In this document: positions 16,527-25,618 of the stretch, in pieces | Position numbering within the stretch: the stretch's first letter is position 1 | How the letters are laid out: each line of letters opens with the position of its first letter | NCBI RefSeq assembly: GCF_049959315.1 | Contig: NZ_CP188201.1 | Reading direction: 5' to 3' (one strand) | From: Serratia proteamaculans_D | Lineage (GTDB): Bacteria > Pseudomonadota > Gammaproteobacteria > Enterobacterales > Enterobacteriaceae | Length of the DNA: 64,000 nt | Notes under the pieces: generated by a model | Told to the model about the DNA's origin: nothing | Seen by the model: the letters and a program-made list of their open reading frames with translations, nothing else | Databases searched by the model: none | Translations under genes and position numbers: made by a program

Positions 16527-18290
16527 TCAATAGCCTACGGCAGAACCGGCCGGGCGACGAACGTCGTTGGCACCGTACAGGTAGCCTTCACGCACCCTGC
16601 CGGAAACCGCAGAGTCGTTACCGGAGTTGGCCGGGCTGACTCCAGCCGCGCCTGGCAGACCGACCAGGATCAATTCAGCGGCGCCCCACGGCGTTTGCTC
16701 GACCATCTTGTAACCCATGCCGCTGAGAATTTTCAGCGTATCGGCAGAAACTCCACGTTGTTCGTAATAAACCTCATCCGGCAACCATTGATGATGGATA
16801 CGCGGCGCATCGACGGCTTCCTGCGGTGCCATACCGTGGTCGATCACGTTCAGTGCAGTCTGCAGCGTGATAGTGATGATGCGCGATCCGCCCGGCGAGC
16901 CGAGAACCATAAAGATTTTATTGTCCTTGGTCACCAGTGTCGGGCTCATTGACGATAGTGGGCGCTTACCGGGGGCAATACTGTTGGCGGTGCCTTGCAC
17001 CAGTCCATAGAGGTTTTTCTCCCCGACCTTGACGGTAAAGTCATCCATTTCATCGTTGAGGAAGAAGCCGGTGCCAGGAGCAATCACCACTGCGCCAAAG
17101 CGACCGTTGACGGTGTAGGTGGTGGAAACGGCGTTACCCTGATGATCGACAATCGAGTAATGGGTGGTTTCCGGTTTTTCGTGGGGTTCCATACCCGGCT
17201 GCACGTTTTCTGACGGTGTGGCCTTGTCCGCAACGATTTTCTTGCGGATCTCCTCGGCATAGCTTTTGCTGACCAGCCTGTCGATCGGGTTTTTGATGAA
17301 CTCCGGGTCGCCGAGGTAGGTATTACGGTCCATATAGGCGTGGCGCATGGCTTCGGTCATGGTGTGGAGGGCCGCCGCCGAGTTGAAGCCCATACTTTTC
17401 AGGTCGTAGCCTTCGACCACGTTAAGGATTTCGCACAGCGTGACGCCGCCGGAGCTGGGTGGGGGAGCAGAAACAAATTTATAGCCGCGATAGCTGCAGG
17501 TAATCGGCGGGGTTTCGGTAACTTTGTAGTTGGCGAAGTCGGCCGCCGTCAGAATTCCGCCACCCTGTTTGGCTGCCGCCTCGATCGCCTGCGGAATTTT
17601 GCCTTTATAGAAGGCATCCGGGCCGTTTTTGGCGATAGCCTCCAGCGTGTTGGCCAGATCGCTTTGCACCAGGCGATCGCCCGGTTGTAACGGCGTACCG
17701 TCAGGGCGCAGGAAAATCCGCGCGGATTCCGCATCTTGTTTAAAGCGTGCGACGGTAGTATCGAGAATGTCGGTGTCGGCACGGGTCAGCACAAAGCCCT
17801 GACGCGCCAGTTTGATCGCCGGCTCCATCACCTGCTCGCGGCTCAGTTTGCCGTATTTCTTGCGTGCAGTTTCCATGCCCAGCACGGTACCCGGTACCCC
17901 AGCAGCCAAATAGCCGTACAGGCTGGCACCTTTCTTCACGTTGCCTGCGGCATCCAGATACATATTGGCGCTGGCCGCTGCCGGCGCGGTTTCGCGGAAG
18001 TTGATAAAGGTGTCGGTGCCATCGGCCAGGTGCACCGTCATAAAGCCGCCACCGCCGATGTTACCGCAGCACGGGTTGACCACCGCCTGCGCATAACCCA
18101 CGGCTACGGCTGCATCGATGGCATTGCCACCCAGCTTCAGGATATCCACGCCGACCTGCGAGGCCAGATGTTGCGATGTCACTACCATGCCATTTTTGGC
18201 TTCGACCGCCGGATTGGAGGCGGCATACAGGCTGCTGCTGACCAGCAGCGCCGCCATGGTCAGCGGCTTGCTCCATTTTTGTAAAAACAT
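16527..18290 (-). CDS. ggt: Periplasmic gamma-glutamyltranspeptidase
   Basis: Autoprocessed periplasmic enzyme that cleaves the gamma-glutamyl bond of glutathione and transfers or hydrolyses it. 587 residues (E. coli 580) with a signal peptide (KWSKPLTMAALLVSSSLYAA). The small subunit should begin at Thr375 of TTHYSIVDHQGNAV, the autocleavage site and nucleophile. Other family motifs are AIDAAVAVGYAQAVVNP, GGGGFMTVHL, RETAPAAA and GSPGGSRI. The start at 18290 follows AGGAAT and gives the signal peptide; longer in-frame extensions are unsupported. It sits next to a peroxiredoxin gene, between malZ and acpH, which are neighbours in E. coli. Confidence 0.95.
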   Translation of the reverse strand: MFLQKWSKPLTMAALLVSSSLYAASNPAVEAKNGMVVTSQHLASQVGVDILKLGGNAIDAAVAVGYAQAVVNPCCGNIGGGGFMTVHLADGTDTFINFRETAPAAASANMYLDAAGNVKKGASLYGYLAAGVPGTVLGMETARKKYGKLSREQVMEPAIKLARQGFVLTRADTDILDTTVARFKQDAESARIFLRPDGTPLQPGDRLVQSDLANTLEAIAKNGPDAFYKGKIPQAIEAAAKQGGGILTAADFANYKVTETPPITCSYRGYKFVSAPPPSSGGVTLCEILNVVEGYDLKSMGFNSAAALHTMTEAMRHAYMDRNTYLGDPEFIKNPIDRLVSKSYAEEIRKKIVADKATPSENVQPGMEPHEKPETTHYSIVDHQGNAVSTTYTVNGRFGAVVIAPGTGFFLNDEMDDFTVKVGEKNLYGLVQGTANSIAPGKRPLSSMSPTLVTKDNKIFMVLGSPGGSRIITITLQTALNVIDHGMAPQEAVDAPRIHHQWLPDEVYYEQRGVSADTLKILSGMGYKMVEQTPWGAAELILVGLPGAAGVSPANSGNDSAVSGRVREGYLYGANDVRRPAGSAVGY

Positions 18291-18473
18291 AGTTATTCCT
18301 ACCCTGTCAGTTTTCTTATTGTGTTTGGCTTGCCATGGTTGCTCTGCAAAGAGCGGGCCAGCGTTATTGATACTAGCCAGAGATAAGGGATTGTGCGGAA
18401 AATAGCCGGGGAAATGTGAGCGGAAACAAGCAAATGAAGCACACAATGGGGGCGGTGCGCCCTAAAAAAGGGC

Positions 18474-18499
18474 AAAAAAAACCGGCCACGAGGGCCGGT
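18474..18499 (-). terminator. Terminator of the peroxiredoxin gene
   Basis: On the minus strand a 7-bp GGCCGGT/ACCGGCC stem-loop sits just past the stop and is followed by a run of seven or more Ts. Confidence 0.88.
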
Positions 18500-18520
18500 T
18501 GATACACTTGCAGGCTGAAA

Positions 18521-19123
18521 TTACAGCTTGGAAGCGTTCTCGGACAGGTATTTAGCCACGCCATCCGGAGATGCGCCCATACCTGCTTTGCCTTTTTCCC
18601 ACTGAGCCGGGCACACTTCGCCGTGTTGCTCGTGGAATTGCAGCGCGTCAACGGTACGGATCATTTCGTCGATATTACGGCCGATTGGCAGGTCGTTAAC
18701 AACCTGAGCGCGAACCACACCGTCTTTGTCGATCAGGAAAGAACCACGCAGGGCAACGCCTGCTTCTGGGTGCTCGATGCCATAAGCTTTCTGAATTTCA
18801 CGCTTGATGTCAGCAACCATTGCGTATTTCACTTCCCCGATGCCGCCATTTTCGACAGGGGTTTTACGCCATGCGTTGTGGACAAATTCTGAGTCGAATG
18901 AAACGCCAACCACTTCAACGCCACGCTTCTGGAATTCTTCATAGCGGTGATCGAAAGCGATCAGCTCAGAAGGACATACGAAGGTGAAGTCCATCGGCCA
19001 GAAGAACAGGACGGCTGGTTTGCCGTTCAGGTGCTTCTTGAAGTTGAAGTTTTCTACGATTTCGCCATTGCCGAGTACGGCAGCAGCGGTGAAGTCAGGG
19101 GCTTGACGAGTTACCAGGACCAT
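18521..19123 (-). CDS. 2-Cys peroxiredoxin (AhpC/TSA family)
   Basis: Typical 2-Cys peroxiredoxin of 200 residues that reduces H2O2 and organic peroxides. The peroxidatic Cys50 lies in DFTFVCPSEL and the resolving Cys171 in HGEVCPAQW. The conserved Thr-X-X-Cys and the GGIG-type loop (ENGGIGEVKYAMVAD) mark the sensitive type. It is often annotated tsaA or ahpC in Serratia and Yersinia. No ahpF gene is adjacent, so thioredoxin is the likely reductant. The start at 19123 has AGGAG 7-8 nt upstream. An OxyR-type site upstream suggests peroxide induction. Confidence 0.95.
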   Translation of the reverse strand: MVLVTRQAPDFTAAAVLGNGEIVENFNFKKHLNGKPAVLFFWPMDFTFVCPSELIAFDHRYEEFQKRGVEVVGVSFDSEFVHNAWRKTPVENGGIGEVKYAMVADIKREIQKAYGIEHPEAGVALRGSFLIDKDGVVRAQVVNDLPIGRNIDEMIRTVDALQFHEQHGEVCPAQWEKGKAGMGASPDGVAKYLSENASKL

Positions 19124-19171
19124 AATTACTCCTGTAATAGGTGTTAAGGGGTTGATGTAAAAGCAAGGGCC

Positions 19172-19259
19172 AGTATAGGGGCCACGACTTGGTGAAGAAA
19201 GGGTAAAAGACCAATCAATGAGATAGCTTTCACCTATCAAAGTCGGTGATTAAATTTAG
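19172..19259 (-). promoter_or_regulatory. Putative OxyR site and promoter of the peroxiredoxin gene
   Basis: Bases 19223-19237 fit the OxyR half-operator ATAG-N-T-NNN-A-N-CTAT exactly. After the expected 7 bp, a second, degenerate repeat follows (19245-19259). Downstream on the minus strand is TATACT (19172-19177) as -10 with a poor -35, as expected of an activator-dependent promoter. The site centre lies about 60-75 bp upstream of the predicted start. Confidence 0.6.
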
Positions 19260-19352
19260 TAGTCTTTAAAAATAACCTTTTCCCATAAAAGGGCAAGGCT
19301 TAAAAAGCAATTTCTTGTAAAGCATCGCATTTTCAAAGACTTTGGCTTGACC

Positions 19353-19934
19353 TTACAGCTGCTTGTCTTTGGCCTGCTGCATCATCTGTGGGTAAAACTG
19401 CCAGAATTGTGTTTCAAGCTGATGATAGTTGCGCTCCACGTCGGCGAAGGAGCCGGCCAGAGCGGCCAGGCGCGGACGACGGCTGGCCATGCCTGCCAGC
19501 ACGTTACCGATAAACGGCAGTTCGGCGTAGCGCTCCAGCCAGCGTTCCGGCCATAAATAGCCGTTCAGATTCTGAAAGCGTGGTGGCGTCAGCGGCAAAT
19601 GCGGCAGGATTTGGCCCTGGGCCTGCTGGATAAACCCCTGCAGGCTCAGGGAAGGTTCCAGCTGTTGCCAATGACGTGCCAGGAAGTGATCCCACACTAC
19701 GTCGAGCGTAATGGGGGCTACGCGTCGATGTTCTTCCGTGAAATAGGCGCGGCAGGCTCTTACCTGGGGCAGGCTGTCGGTCAGCACATCGACGCGACGG
19801 TGCATCATAATGCCGGCCACCACGGCGGGATCGTACTCGCCGGCAGGGTTGCCGCGCACGAAGTCGGCCAGCAGATTACCCAGCAACGAGCTTTCCGCCA
19901 GTGAGGCTAAATGGAGATGAGCGAGATAATTCAT
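19353..19934 (-). CDS. acpH: Acyl carrier protein phosphodiesterase AcpH
   Basis: Removes the 4'-phosphopantetheine prosthetic group from acyl carrier protein. 193 residues, as in E. coli, an HD-like fold with MNYLAHLHLASLAESSLLGNLL at the start, ADFVRGNP, MHRRVDVLTD, RRVAPITLDVVWDHFLARHW and MASRRPRL. ATG 19934 matches the family start. Its own SD is poor: a strong AGGAGG lies 29-34 nt upstream and instead serves an 8-codon ORF whose TGA overlaps this ATG (see 19931-19957). Divergent from queA. Confidence 0.95.
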   Translation of the reverse strand: MNYLAHLHLASLAESSLLGNLLADFVRGNPAGEYDPAVVAGIMMHRRVDVLTDSLPQVRACRAYFTEEHRRVAPITLDVVWDHFLARHWQQLEPSLSLQGFIQQAQGQILPHLPLTPPRFQNLNGYLWPERWLERYAELPFIGNVLAGMASRRPRLAALAGSFADVERNYHQLETQFWQFYPQMMQQAKDKQL

Positions 19935-19957
19935 CCGGCAACTATAACGCAACTCAT
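19931..19957 (-). CDS. Possible 8-residue leader peptide coupled to acpH
   Basis: On the minus strand AGGAGG (19964-19969) is followed after six bases by ATG and an 8-codon frame (MSCVIVAG) ending in TGA, which overlaps the acpH ATG as ATGA. The strong SD and the stop-start overlap are what translational coupling looks like. It could be coincidence, or acpH could use an in-frame TTG at 19961 only two bases from the SD. Confidence 0.4.
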   Translation of the reverse strand: MSCVIVAG

Positions 19958-20054
19958 GCAAATCCTCCTTATTTCTTGCCGCTGACCGCCCGCAGCTTTA
20001 GACTAGGCCGCCTGTTTTTTAATGACCAATCCCATATTGAAGAAGTGAATAGCC

Positions 20055-21125
20055 ATGCGCGTCGCCGATTTTTCGTTTGAACTTCCCGAGTCCCTGATTG
20101 CCCACTATCCCCAGCCTGAACGCAGCGGTTGCCGTTTGCTGCAGTTGGACGGGCCGAGCGGGGAGCTTAAGCATGGCGTATTCACCGATCTGCTGGATAA
20201 CCTGGAAGCCGGCGATCTGCTGGTGTTCAACAATACCCGGGTGATCCCGGCGCGCATGTTTGGCCGCAAGGTCAGCGGCGGCAAGATTGAAGTCCTGGTT
20301 GAACGCGTGCTGGATGACCATCGGGTGTTGGCGCACGTTCGCGCCTCCAAGGCCCCCAAGCCGGGCACCGATCTGCTGCTGGGCGACGACGAAAGCATCG
20401 CCGCCACTATGGTAGCGCGCCACGATACGCTGTTCGAACTGCGCTTCAACGACGAGCGGGATGTCTTCACTATCCTTAATGCCGTCGGCCATATGCCGCT
20501 GCCGCCGTATATCGATCGTCCTGACGAAGACGCCGACCGTGAGCTTTATCAGACGGTCTACAGCGAGAAGCCGGGTGCTGTAGCTGCACCGACCGCCGGG
20601 CTGCACTTCGACGAGCCGCTGTTGGCTGCGCTGCGTGAGAAGGGCATCGAGATGGCGTTTGTCACCCTGCACGTGGGCGCGGGCACCTTCCAGCCCGTGC
20701 GAGTGGAAACCATCGAAGAGCACGTCATGCATGCCGAATATGCAGAAGTGCCGCAGGAGGTGGTTGACGCCGTATTGGCCTGTAAAGCACGCGGCAAGCG
20801 TGTGGTGGCAGTCGGTACCACTTCGGTACGTTCGCTGGAGAGTGCCGCCAACGCCAGCAAAGAGGCATTGATTGCGCCGTTCTTCGACGACACCAGCATC
20901 TTTATCTTCCCGGGTTACCACTATCAGGTGGTTGACGCACTGGTGACCAATTTCCACCTGCCGGAGTCGACGCTGATTATGCTGGTTTCCGCCTTTGCCG
21001 GTTATAAAAACACCATGCATGCCTATCAGCAGGCGGTGGCCGAGCAGTACCGTTTCTTCAGCTACGGCGATGCGATGTTCATCAGCCGTAACCCGCAGGC
21101 GGAGCAAGAGTCCGTCGGCGAATAA
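20055..21125 (+). CDS. queA: SAM:tRNA ribosyltransferase-isomerase QueA
   Basis: Transfers and isomerises the ribosyl moiety of S-adenosylmethionine onto preQ1 in tRNA, giving epoxyqueuosine. 356 residues, as in E. coli. Family motifs: MRVADFSFELPESLIA, LLVFNNTRVIPARMFG, GHMPLPPYI, YSEKPGAVAAPTAGLHF, VTLHVGAGTF and TNFHLPESTLIMLVSAFAG. First gene of the queA-tgt-yajC-secDF cluster; tgt, the preceding step of the same pathway, follows after 73 bp. Confidence 0.98.
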   Translation: MRVADFSFELPESLIAHYPQPERSGCRLLQLDGPSGELKHGVFTDLLDNLEAGDLLVFNNTRVIPARMFGRKVSGGKIEVLVERVLDDHRVLAHVRASKAPKPGTDLLLGDDESIAATMVARHDTLFELRFNDERDVFTILNAVGHMPLPPYIDRPDEDADRELYQTVYSEKPGAVAAPTAGLHFDEPLLAALREKGIEMAFVTLHVGAGTFQPVRVETIEEHVMHAEYAEVPQEVVDAVLACKARGKRVVAVGTTSVRSLESAANASKEALIAPFFDDTSIFIFPGYHYQVVDALVTNFHLPESTLIMLVSAFAGYKNTMHAYQQAVAEQYRFFSYGDAMFISRNPQAEQESVGE

Positions 21126-21198
21126 ATTCCCTGAGTCGCGCAACTGGCGTGGCTCGATGTTAATCACGCCAGACTGTTTCTCTGGCGCTGGAGGCTTT

Positions 21199-22323
21199 GT
21201 GAAGTACGAATTAGACACAACCGATGGCCGCGCTCGCCGTGGCCGCCTGATCTTTGAACGTGGCGTGGTGGAAACCCCAGCCTTTATGCCGGTCGGCACC
21301 TACGGCACGGTAAAGGGTATGACGCCGGAAGAAGTGAAAGAGACCGGCGCGCAGATCCTGCTGGGCAACACCTTCCACCTGTGGCTGCGCCCAGGGCAGG
21401 AGATCATGAAGCTGCATGGCGATCTGCATGATTTCATGCAGTGGCATGGCCCGATCCTCACCGATTCTGGCGGCTTCCAGGTGTTCAGCCTGGGTGCGAT
21501 GCGCAAAATCAAAGAAGAAGGCGTACATTTCCGTAACCCGATTAACGGCGATAAAGTCTTCCTCAGCCCGGAAAAATCGATGGAAATCCAGTATGACCTG
21601 GGTTCCGACATCGTGATGATCTTTGATGAATGTACGCCGTACCCGGCAGACTGGGACTACGCCAAGAGCTCGATGGAAATGTCTCTGCGCTGGGCGCAGC
21701 GCAGCCGTCAGCGTTTTGACGAACTGAATAACAAGAACGCTTTATTCGGCATTATTCAGGGCGGTGTTTACGAAGATTTACGTGATGTATCAGTAAAAGG
21801 GCTGGTGGATATCGGTTTTGATGGTTACGCTGTGGGCGGTTTGGCAGTCGGTGAGCCAAAAGAGGATATGCATCGCATTCTCGAACATGTTTGCCCGCAA
21901 ATTCCGGAAGATAAGCCACGTTACCTGATGGGCGTTGGCAAACCGGAAGATCTGGTAGAAGGCGTGCGTCGCGGTATCGATATGTTCGACTGCGTGATGC
22001 CAACGCGTAATGCCCGTAACGGCCATCTGTTCGTGACTGACGGTGTGGTAAAAATCCGTAATGCCAAGCACAAGGATGATACTTCTCCGCTGGATAAAGA
22101 CTGTGATTGCTACACGTGTCGCAATTACAGCCGCGCCTACTTGCATCATCTCGATCGTTGCAACGAAATACTGGGTGCCCGATTGAACACCATTCATAAC
22201 CTGCGCCACTACCAACGCCTGATGGCGGGTTTACGCGAGGCCATTGAACAGGGTAAATTAGAGCTGTTTGTTGCGGATTTCTACGGTCGGATCGGTAAAC
22301 CGGTTCCACCTTTAAACGCTTGA
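21199..22323 (+). CDS. tgt: tRNA-guanine transglycosylase
   Basis: Exchanges guanine-34 for preQ1 in GUN-anticodon tRNAs, the first tRNA-bound step of queuosine synthesis. 374 residues. The start is GTG 21199 with GGAG about 7 nt upstream, giving VKYELDTTDGRARRGRL; this matches the E. coli N-terminus, while an upstream frame extension is unconserved. Motifs: DSGGFQVFSLG (Asp acid/base), GGLAVGEPKEDM, MPTRNARNGHLF (nucleophile region Asp in MFDCVMPTR) and the zinc site CDCYTC...HHL. Confidence 0.98.
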   Translation: MKYELDTTDGRARRGRLIFERGVVETPAFMPVGTYGTVKGMTPEEVKETGAQILLGNTFHLWLRPGQEIMKLHGDLHDFMQWHGPILTDSGGFQVFSLGAMRKIKEEGVHFRNPINGDKVFLSPEKSMEIQYDLGSDIVMIFDECTPYPADWDYAKSSMEMSLRWAQRSRQRFDELNNKNALFGIIQGGVYEDLRDVSVKGLVDIGFDGYAVGGLAVGEPKEDMHRILEHVCPQIPEDKPRYLMGVGKPEDLVEGVRRGIDMFDCVMPTRNARNGHLFVTDGVVKIRNAKHKDDTSPLDKDCDCYTCRNYSRAYLHHLDRCNEILGARLNTIHNLRHYQRLMAGLREAIEQGKLELFVADFYGRIGKPVPPLNA

Positions 22324-22356
22324 ATTAATAATTGATAACTTAATGAGGGAATTTCA

Positions 22357-22689
22357 ATGAGCTTTTTCATTTCTGACGCCGTCGCATCCGCAGGAGCTCC
22401 GTCTCAGGGAAGCCCGTACTCTCTGATCATTATGCTGGTAGTTTTTGGCCTGATTTTCTATTTCATGATCCTGCGTCCACAGCAGAAACGCGCTAAAGAG
22501 CACAAGAAACTGATGGACTCGATCGGCAAGGGTGATGAAGTGCTGACCACCGGTGGCCTGATCGGGCGCGTGACCAAAGTGGCTGACACCGGCATCATCG
22601 CTATTGCGCTGAACGACACCACGGAAGTGATGATCAAGCGTGACTTCGTGGCGGCCGTTCTGCCGAAAGGTACCATGAAGGCCCTGTAA
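22357..22689 (+). CDS. yajC: Sec translocon accessory protein YajC
   Basis: Small inner-membrane protein of the SecDF-YajC complex that aids late protein export. 110 residues with one hydrophobic segment (SLIIMLVVFGLIFYFMIL) and the family RPQQKRAKEHKKLMDSI, followed by a small cytoplasmic domain (GDEVLTTGGLIGRV). RBS GAGGGAATTTCA. 33 bp after tgt and 25 bp before secD, in one operon. Confidence 0.97.
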   Translation: MSFFISDAVASAGAPSQGSPYSLIIMLVVFGLIFYFMILRPQQKRAKEHKKLMDSIGKGDEVLTTGGLIGRVTKVADTGIIAIALNDTTEVMIKRDFVAAVLPKGTMKAL

Positions 22690-22714
22690 TTTTGTTTTCC
22701 CGAAGGGAATTGCC

Positions 22715-24562
22715 GTGCTAAACCGTTATCCTTTGTGGAAGTATCTGATGCTGATCGTCGTGATCATCGTCGGTCTGCTTTATGCGCTTCCCAACCTCTA
22801 TGGTGAGGATCCGGCTGTACAGATCACTGGCGCGCGCGGTGTCGCCGCCAGTGAAACTACGCTGGACCAAGTCCGTACCGTATTAGAAAAAGACAAGATC
22901 GCGAGCAAGTCGATTGCGCTGGAAAATGGCGCCATCCTGGCTCGCTTTAGCAATCCTGATATTCAGTTGCGCGCCCGTGAAGCCTTGATGGCGGAGCTGG
23001 GCGACAAGTTCGTGGTAGCACTGAACCTGGCTCCGGCAACGCCGGCCTGGTTGGCCATGCTGGGCGCAGAACCGATGAAACTCGGTCTGGACCTGCGTGG
23101 CGGTGTGCACTTCCTGATGGAAGTGGACATGGACACTGCACTGAGCAAGCTGCAGGAACAGACCATGGACACCCTGCGCAGCGAGCTGCGTGAAAAGGGC
23201 ATTCCTTATGCGTCTATCCGCAAGCTGGACAACAACGGCGTGGAAGTGCGTTTCCGTGACGATGCTGCCCGCGATCAGGCGATCAGCTACCTTGGCCCGC
23301 GCCAACGTGACATGGTGTTCTCTGCCAACGGCACCAATACTCTGAAAGCCAACCTGACGGATGCCCGCCTGAGCGAAGCGCGTGAGTATGCGGTGCAGCA
23401 GAACATCACTATCCTGCGTAACCGTGTTAACCAGCTCGGCGTTGCCGAACCGCTGGTACAACGCCAGGGTTCTGACCGCATCGTGGTCGAACTGCCGGGT
23501 ATTCAGGATACCGCACGCGCCAAAGAGATCCTGGGTGCGACTGCGACACTGGAATTCCGTCTGGTTAACACCAACGCGGACGCCACTGCGGCAGCCAACG
23601 GCCGCGTGCCGGGTGACTCCGAGGTAAAAGACACTCGTGAAGGCCAGCCGGTTGTGCTGTACAAGCGCGTGATCCTGACCGGTGACCACATCACCGACTC
23701 CACCTCCAGCACCGACGAATACAACCAGCCGCAGGTTAATATCTCGCTGGACAGTGCCGGTGGTACTGCCATGTCCAACTTCACCAAGGACAATATCGGC
23801 AAGCCGATGGCGACCCTGTTTGTGGAATATAAGGACAGCGGCAAGAAAGACGCTAACGGTCGTGCTGTTCTGGTGAAACAGGAAGAAGTGATCAACGTGG
23901 CGAACATTCAGTCGCGTCTGGGCAACAGCTTCCGTATTACCGGTATCGGCAACCCGAACGAAGCACGCCAGCTTTCGCTGCTGCTGCGCGCCGGTGCGCT
24001 GATTGCGCCTATCCAGATCGTGGAAGAGCGTACAATCGGCCCAACCCTGGGGCAACAGAACATCACCCAGGGTCTGGAAGCCTGCTTGTGGGGCCTGGTG
24101 GCATCCATCGTGTTTATGGTGGTTTGGTACCGTAAGTTCGGCATGATCGCGACCACGGCGCTGGTCGCCAACCTGGTGCTGATTGTCGGTGTGATGTCCC
24201 TGTTGCCGGGGGCGACGCTGACCATGCCGGGTATTGCCGGTATCGTGCTGACGCTGGCGGTGGCGGTCGACGCCAACGTACTGATTAACGAACGTATCAA
24301 GGAAGAGCTGAAGAACGGACGTTCCGTTCAGCAGGCGATCCATGAGGGCTATAAAGGCGCGTTCTCCAGTATCGTTGATGCCAACATCACCACCCTGATC
24401 ACCGCGATTATTCTGTACGCAGTGGGCACCGGTTCGATCAAAGGCTTTGCGATTACCACCGCAATCGGTGTGGCGACGTCCATGTTCACCGCGATTGTCG
24501 GTACCCGTGCCATCGTCAACCTGCTTTACGGCGGCAAACGCATTAACAAGCTGTCTATCTGA
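22715..24562 (+). CDS. secD: Protein translocase subunit SecD
   Basis: RND-type membrane subunit that uses the proton gradient to drive and release exported proteins. 615 residues, as in E. coli. First TM near residues 8-25; large periplasmic P1 domain with LGLDLRGGVHFLMEVD and the DARLSEAREYAVQQN region; five C-terminal TMs with TLAVAVDANVLINERIKEEL, carrying the proton-relay Asp. GTG start with GAAGGGAA upstream. secF follows after 10 bp. Confidence 0.98.
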   Translation: MLNRYPLWKYLMLIVVIIVGLLYALPNLYGEDPAVQITGARGVAASETTLDQVRTVLEKDKIASKSIALENGAILARFSNPDIQLRAREALMAELGDKFVVALNLAPATPAWLAMLGAEPMKLGLDLRGGVHFLMEVDMDTALSKLQEQTMDTLRSELREKGIPYASIRKLDNNGVEVRFRDDAARDQAISYLGPRQRDMVFSANGTNTLKANLTDARLSEAREYAVQQNITILRNRVNQLGVAEPLVQRQGSDRIVVELPGIQDTARAKEILGATATLEFRLVNTNADATAAANGRVPGDSEVKDTREGQPVVLYKRVILTGDHITDSTSSTDEYNQPQVNISLDSAGGTAMSNFTKDNIGKPMATLFVEYKDSGKKDANGRAVLVKQEEVINVANIQSRLGNSFRITGIGNPNEARQLSLLLRAGALIAPIQIVEERTIGPTLGQQNITQGLEACLWGLVASIVFMVVWYRKFGMIATTALVANLVLIVGVMSLLPGATLTMPGIAGIVLTLAVAVDANVLINERIKEELKNGRSVQQAIHEGYKGAFSSIVDANITTLITAIILYAVGTGSIKGFAITTAIGVATSMFTAIVGTRAIVNLLYGGKRINKLSI

Positions 24563-24572
24563 GGAGTGCGTT

Positions 24573-25541
24573 GTGGCACAGGATTATACTGTTGAACAAC
24601 TCAACTACGGCCGTAAAGTCTATGATTTTATGCGCTGGGATTACGTGGCCTTCGGCATCTCGCTGGTGCTGCTGATCGCGTCAATCGCCATTATGTCGGT
24701 GCGTGGTTTTAACTGGGGTCTGGATTTCACCGGCGGTACCGTCATTGAAATCAGCCTGGAACAACCGGCCAACCTCGACCTGATGCGCGATACGCTGGAA
24801 AAAGCCGGGTTCCAGGACCCGGTTATTCAGAACTTTGGCAGCAGCCGTGACGTGATGGTGCGTATGCCACCGGCGATCGGCACCGCAGGCCAGGAACTGG
24901 GTAACAAAGTGATCGGCGTGATCAACGACTCGGTTGATAAAAACGCCACGGTGAAGAGGATTGAGTTCGTCGGCCCGAGCGTGGGCACCGAACTGGCGCA
25001 AAACGGCGGCATGGCGCTGCTGGTGGCGTTGATCTGTATTCTGATCTACGTTGGCTTCCGCTTCGAATGGCGCCTGGCGCTGGGGGCGGTTATCGCGTTG
25101 GCGCACGACGTGATCATCACCATGGGCGTGCTGTCGTTGTTCCGTATCGAGATTGACCTGACCATCGTCGCATCATTGATGTCGGTTATCGGTTACTCGT
25201 TGAACGACAGCATCGTGGTTTCCGACCGTATTCGTGAGAACTTCCGCAAGATCCGCCGCGGCACGCCTTACGAAATCATGAACGTGTCGTTGACCCAGAC
25301 GCTGAGCCGTACCTTGATGACTTCCGGTACCACCCTGATGGTGGTTCTGATGCTGTACATCTTCGGCGGCGCGATGCTGCACGGCTTCTCTCTGGCTATG
25401 TTGATTGGTGTGTCTATCGGTACCGTATCCTCTATCTACGTAGCGTCCGCGCTGGCGTTGAAACTGGGTATGAAACGCGAACACATGCTGCAGCAGAAAG
25501 TGGAAAAAGAGGGCGCCGATCAGCCTTCGATTATGCCGTAA
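24573..25541 (+). CDS. secF: Protein translocase subunit SecF
   Basis: Partner of SecD in the SecDF-YajC complex. 322 residues with six TMs. Motifs: GFNWGLDFTGGTVIEI, RIEFVGPSVG, DLTIVASLMSVIGYSLND (proton pathway) and DRIRENFRKIRRG. The start is GTG 24573 behind GAGGAG, giving VAQDYTVEQLNYGRKVYDF, equivalent to the E. coli start. Ends the queA-tgt-yajC-secDF operon at a strong terminator. Confidence 0.98.
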   Translation: MAQDYTVEQLNYGRKVYDFMRWDYVAFGISLVLLIASIAIMSVRGFNWGLDFTGGTVIEISLEQPANLDLMRDTLEKAGFQDPVIQNFGSSRDVMVRMPPAIGTAGQELGNKVIGVINDSVDKNATVKRIEFVGPSVGTELAQNGGMALLVALICILIYVGFRFEWRLALGAVIALAHDVIITMGVLSLFRIEIDLTIVASLMSVIGYSLNDSIVVSDRIRENFRKIRRGTPYEIMNVSLTQTLSRTLMTSGTTLMVVLMLYIFGGAMLHGFSLAMLIGVSIGTVSSIYVASALALKLGMKREHMLQQKVEKEGADQPSIMP

Positions 25542-25566
25542 TTCACTTTGTTTTCTGTGAAGTGAA

Positions 25567-25596
25567 AAAGAGCGCCGGTTGGCGCTCTTTTTTTTT
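25567..25596 (+). terminator. Terminator of secDF operon
   Basis: AAAGAGCGCC / GGCGCTCTTT stem with a GGTT-type loop and nine Ts from the stem end, between convergent secF and yajI. The A-run on the left would also serve the minus strand. Confidence 0.92.
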
Positions 25597-25618
25597 GCCT
25601 GGAGAAAGACCTGACGGC

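Noticed and set aside
22883..24343. 486-codon minus-strand frame opposite secD
   Set aside because: Its length reflects codon bias of secD. The composition is atypical and there is no RBS or recognisable domain.
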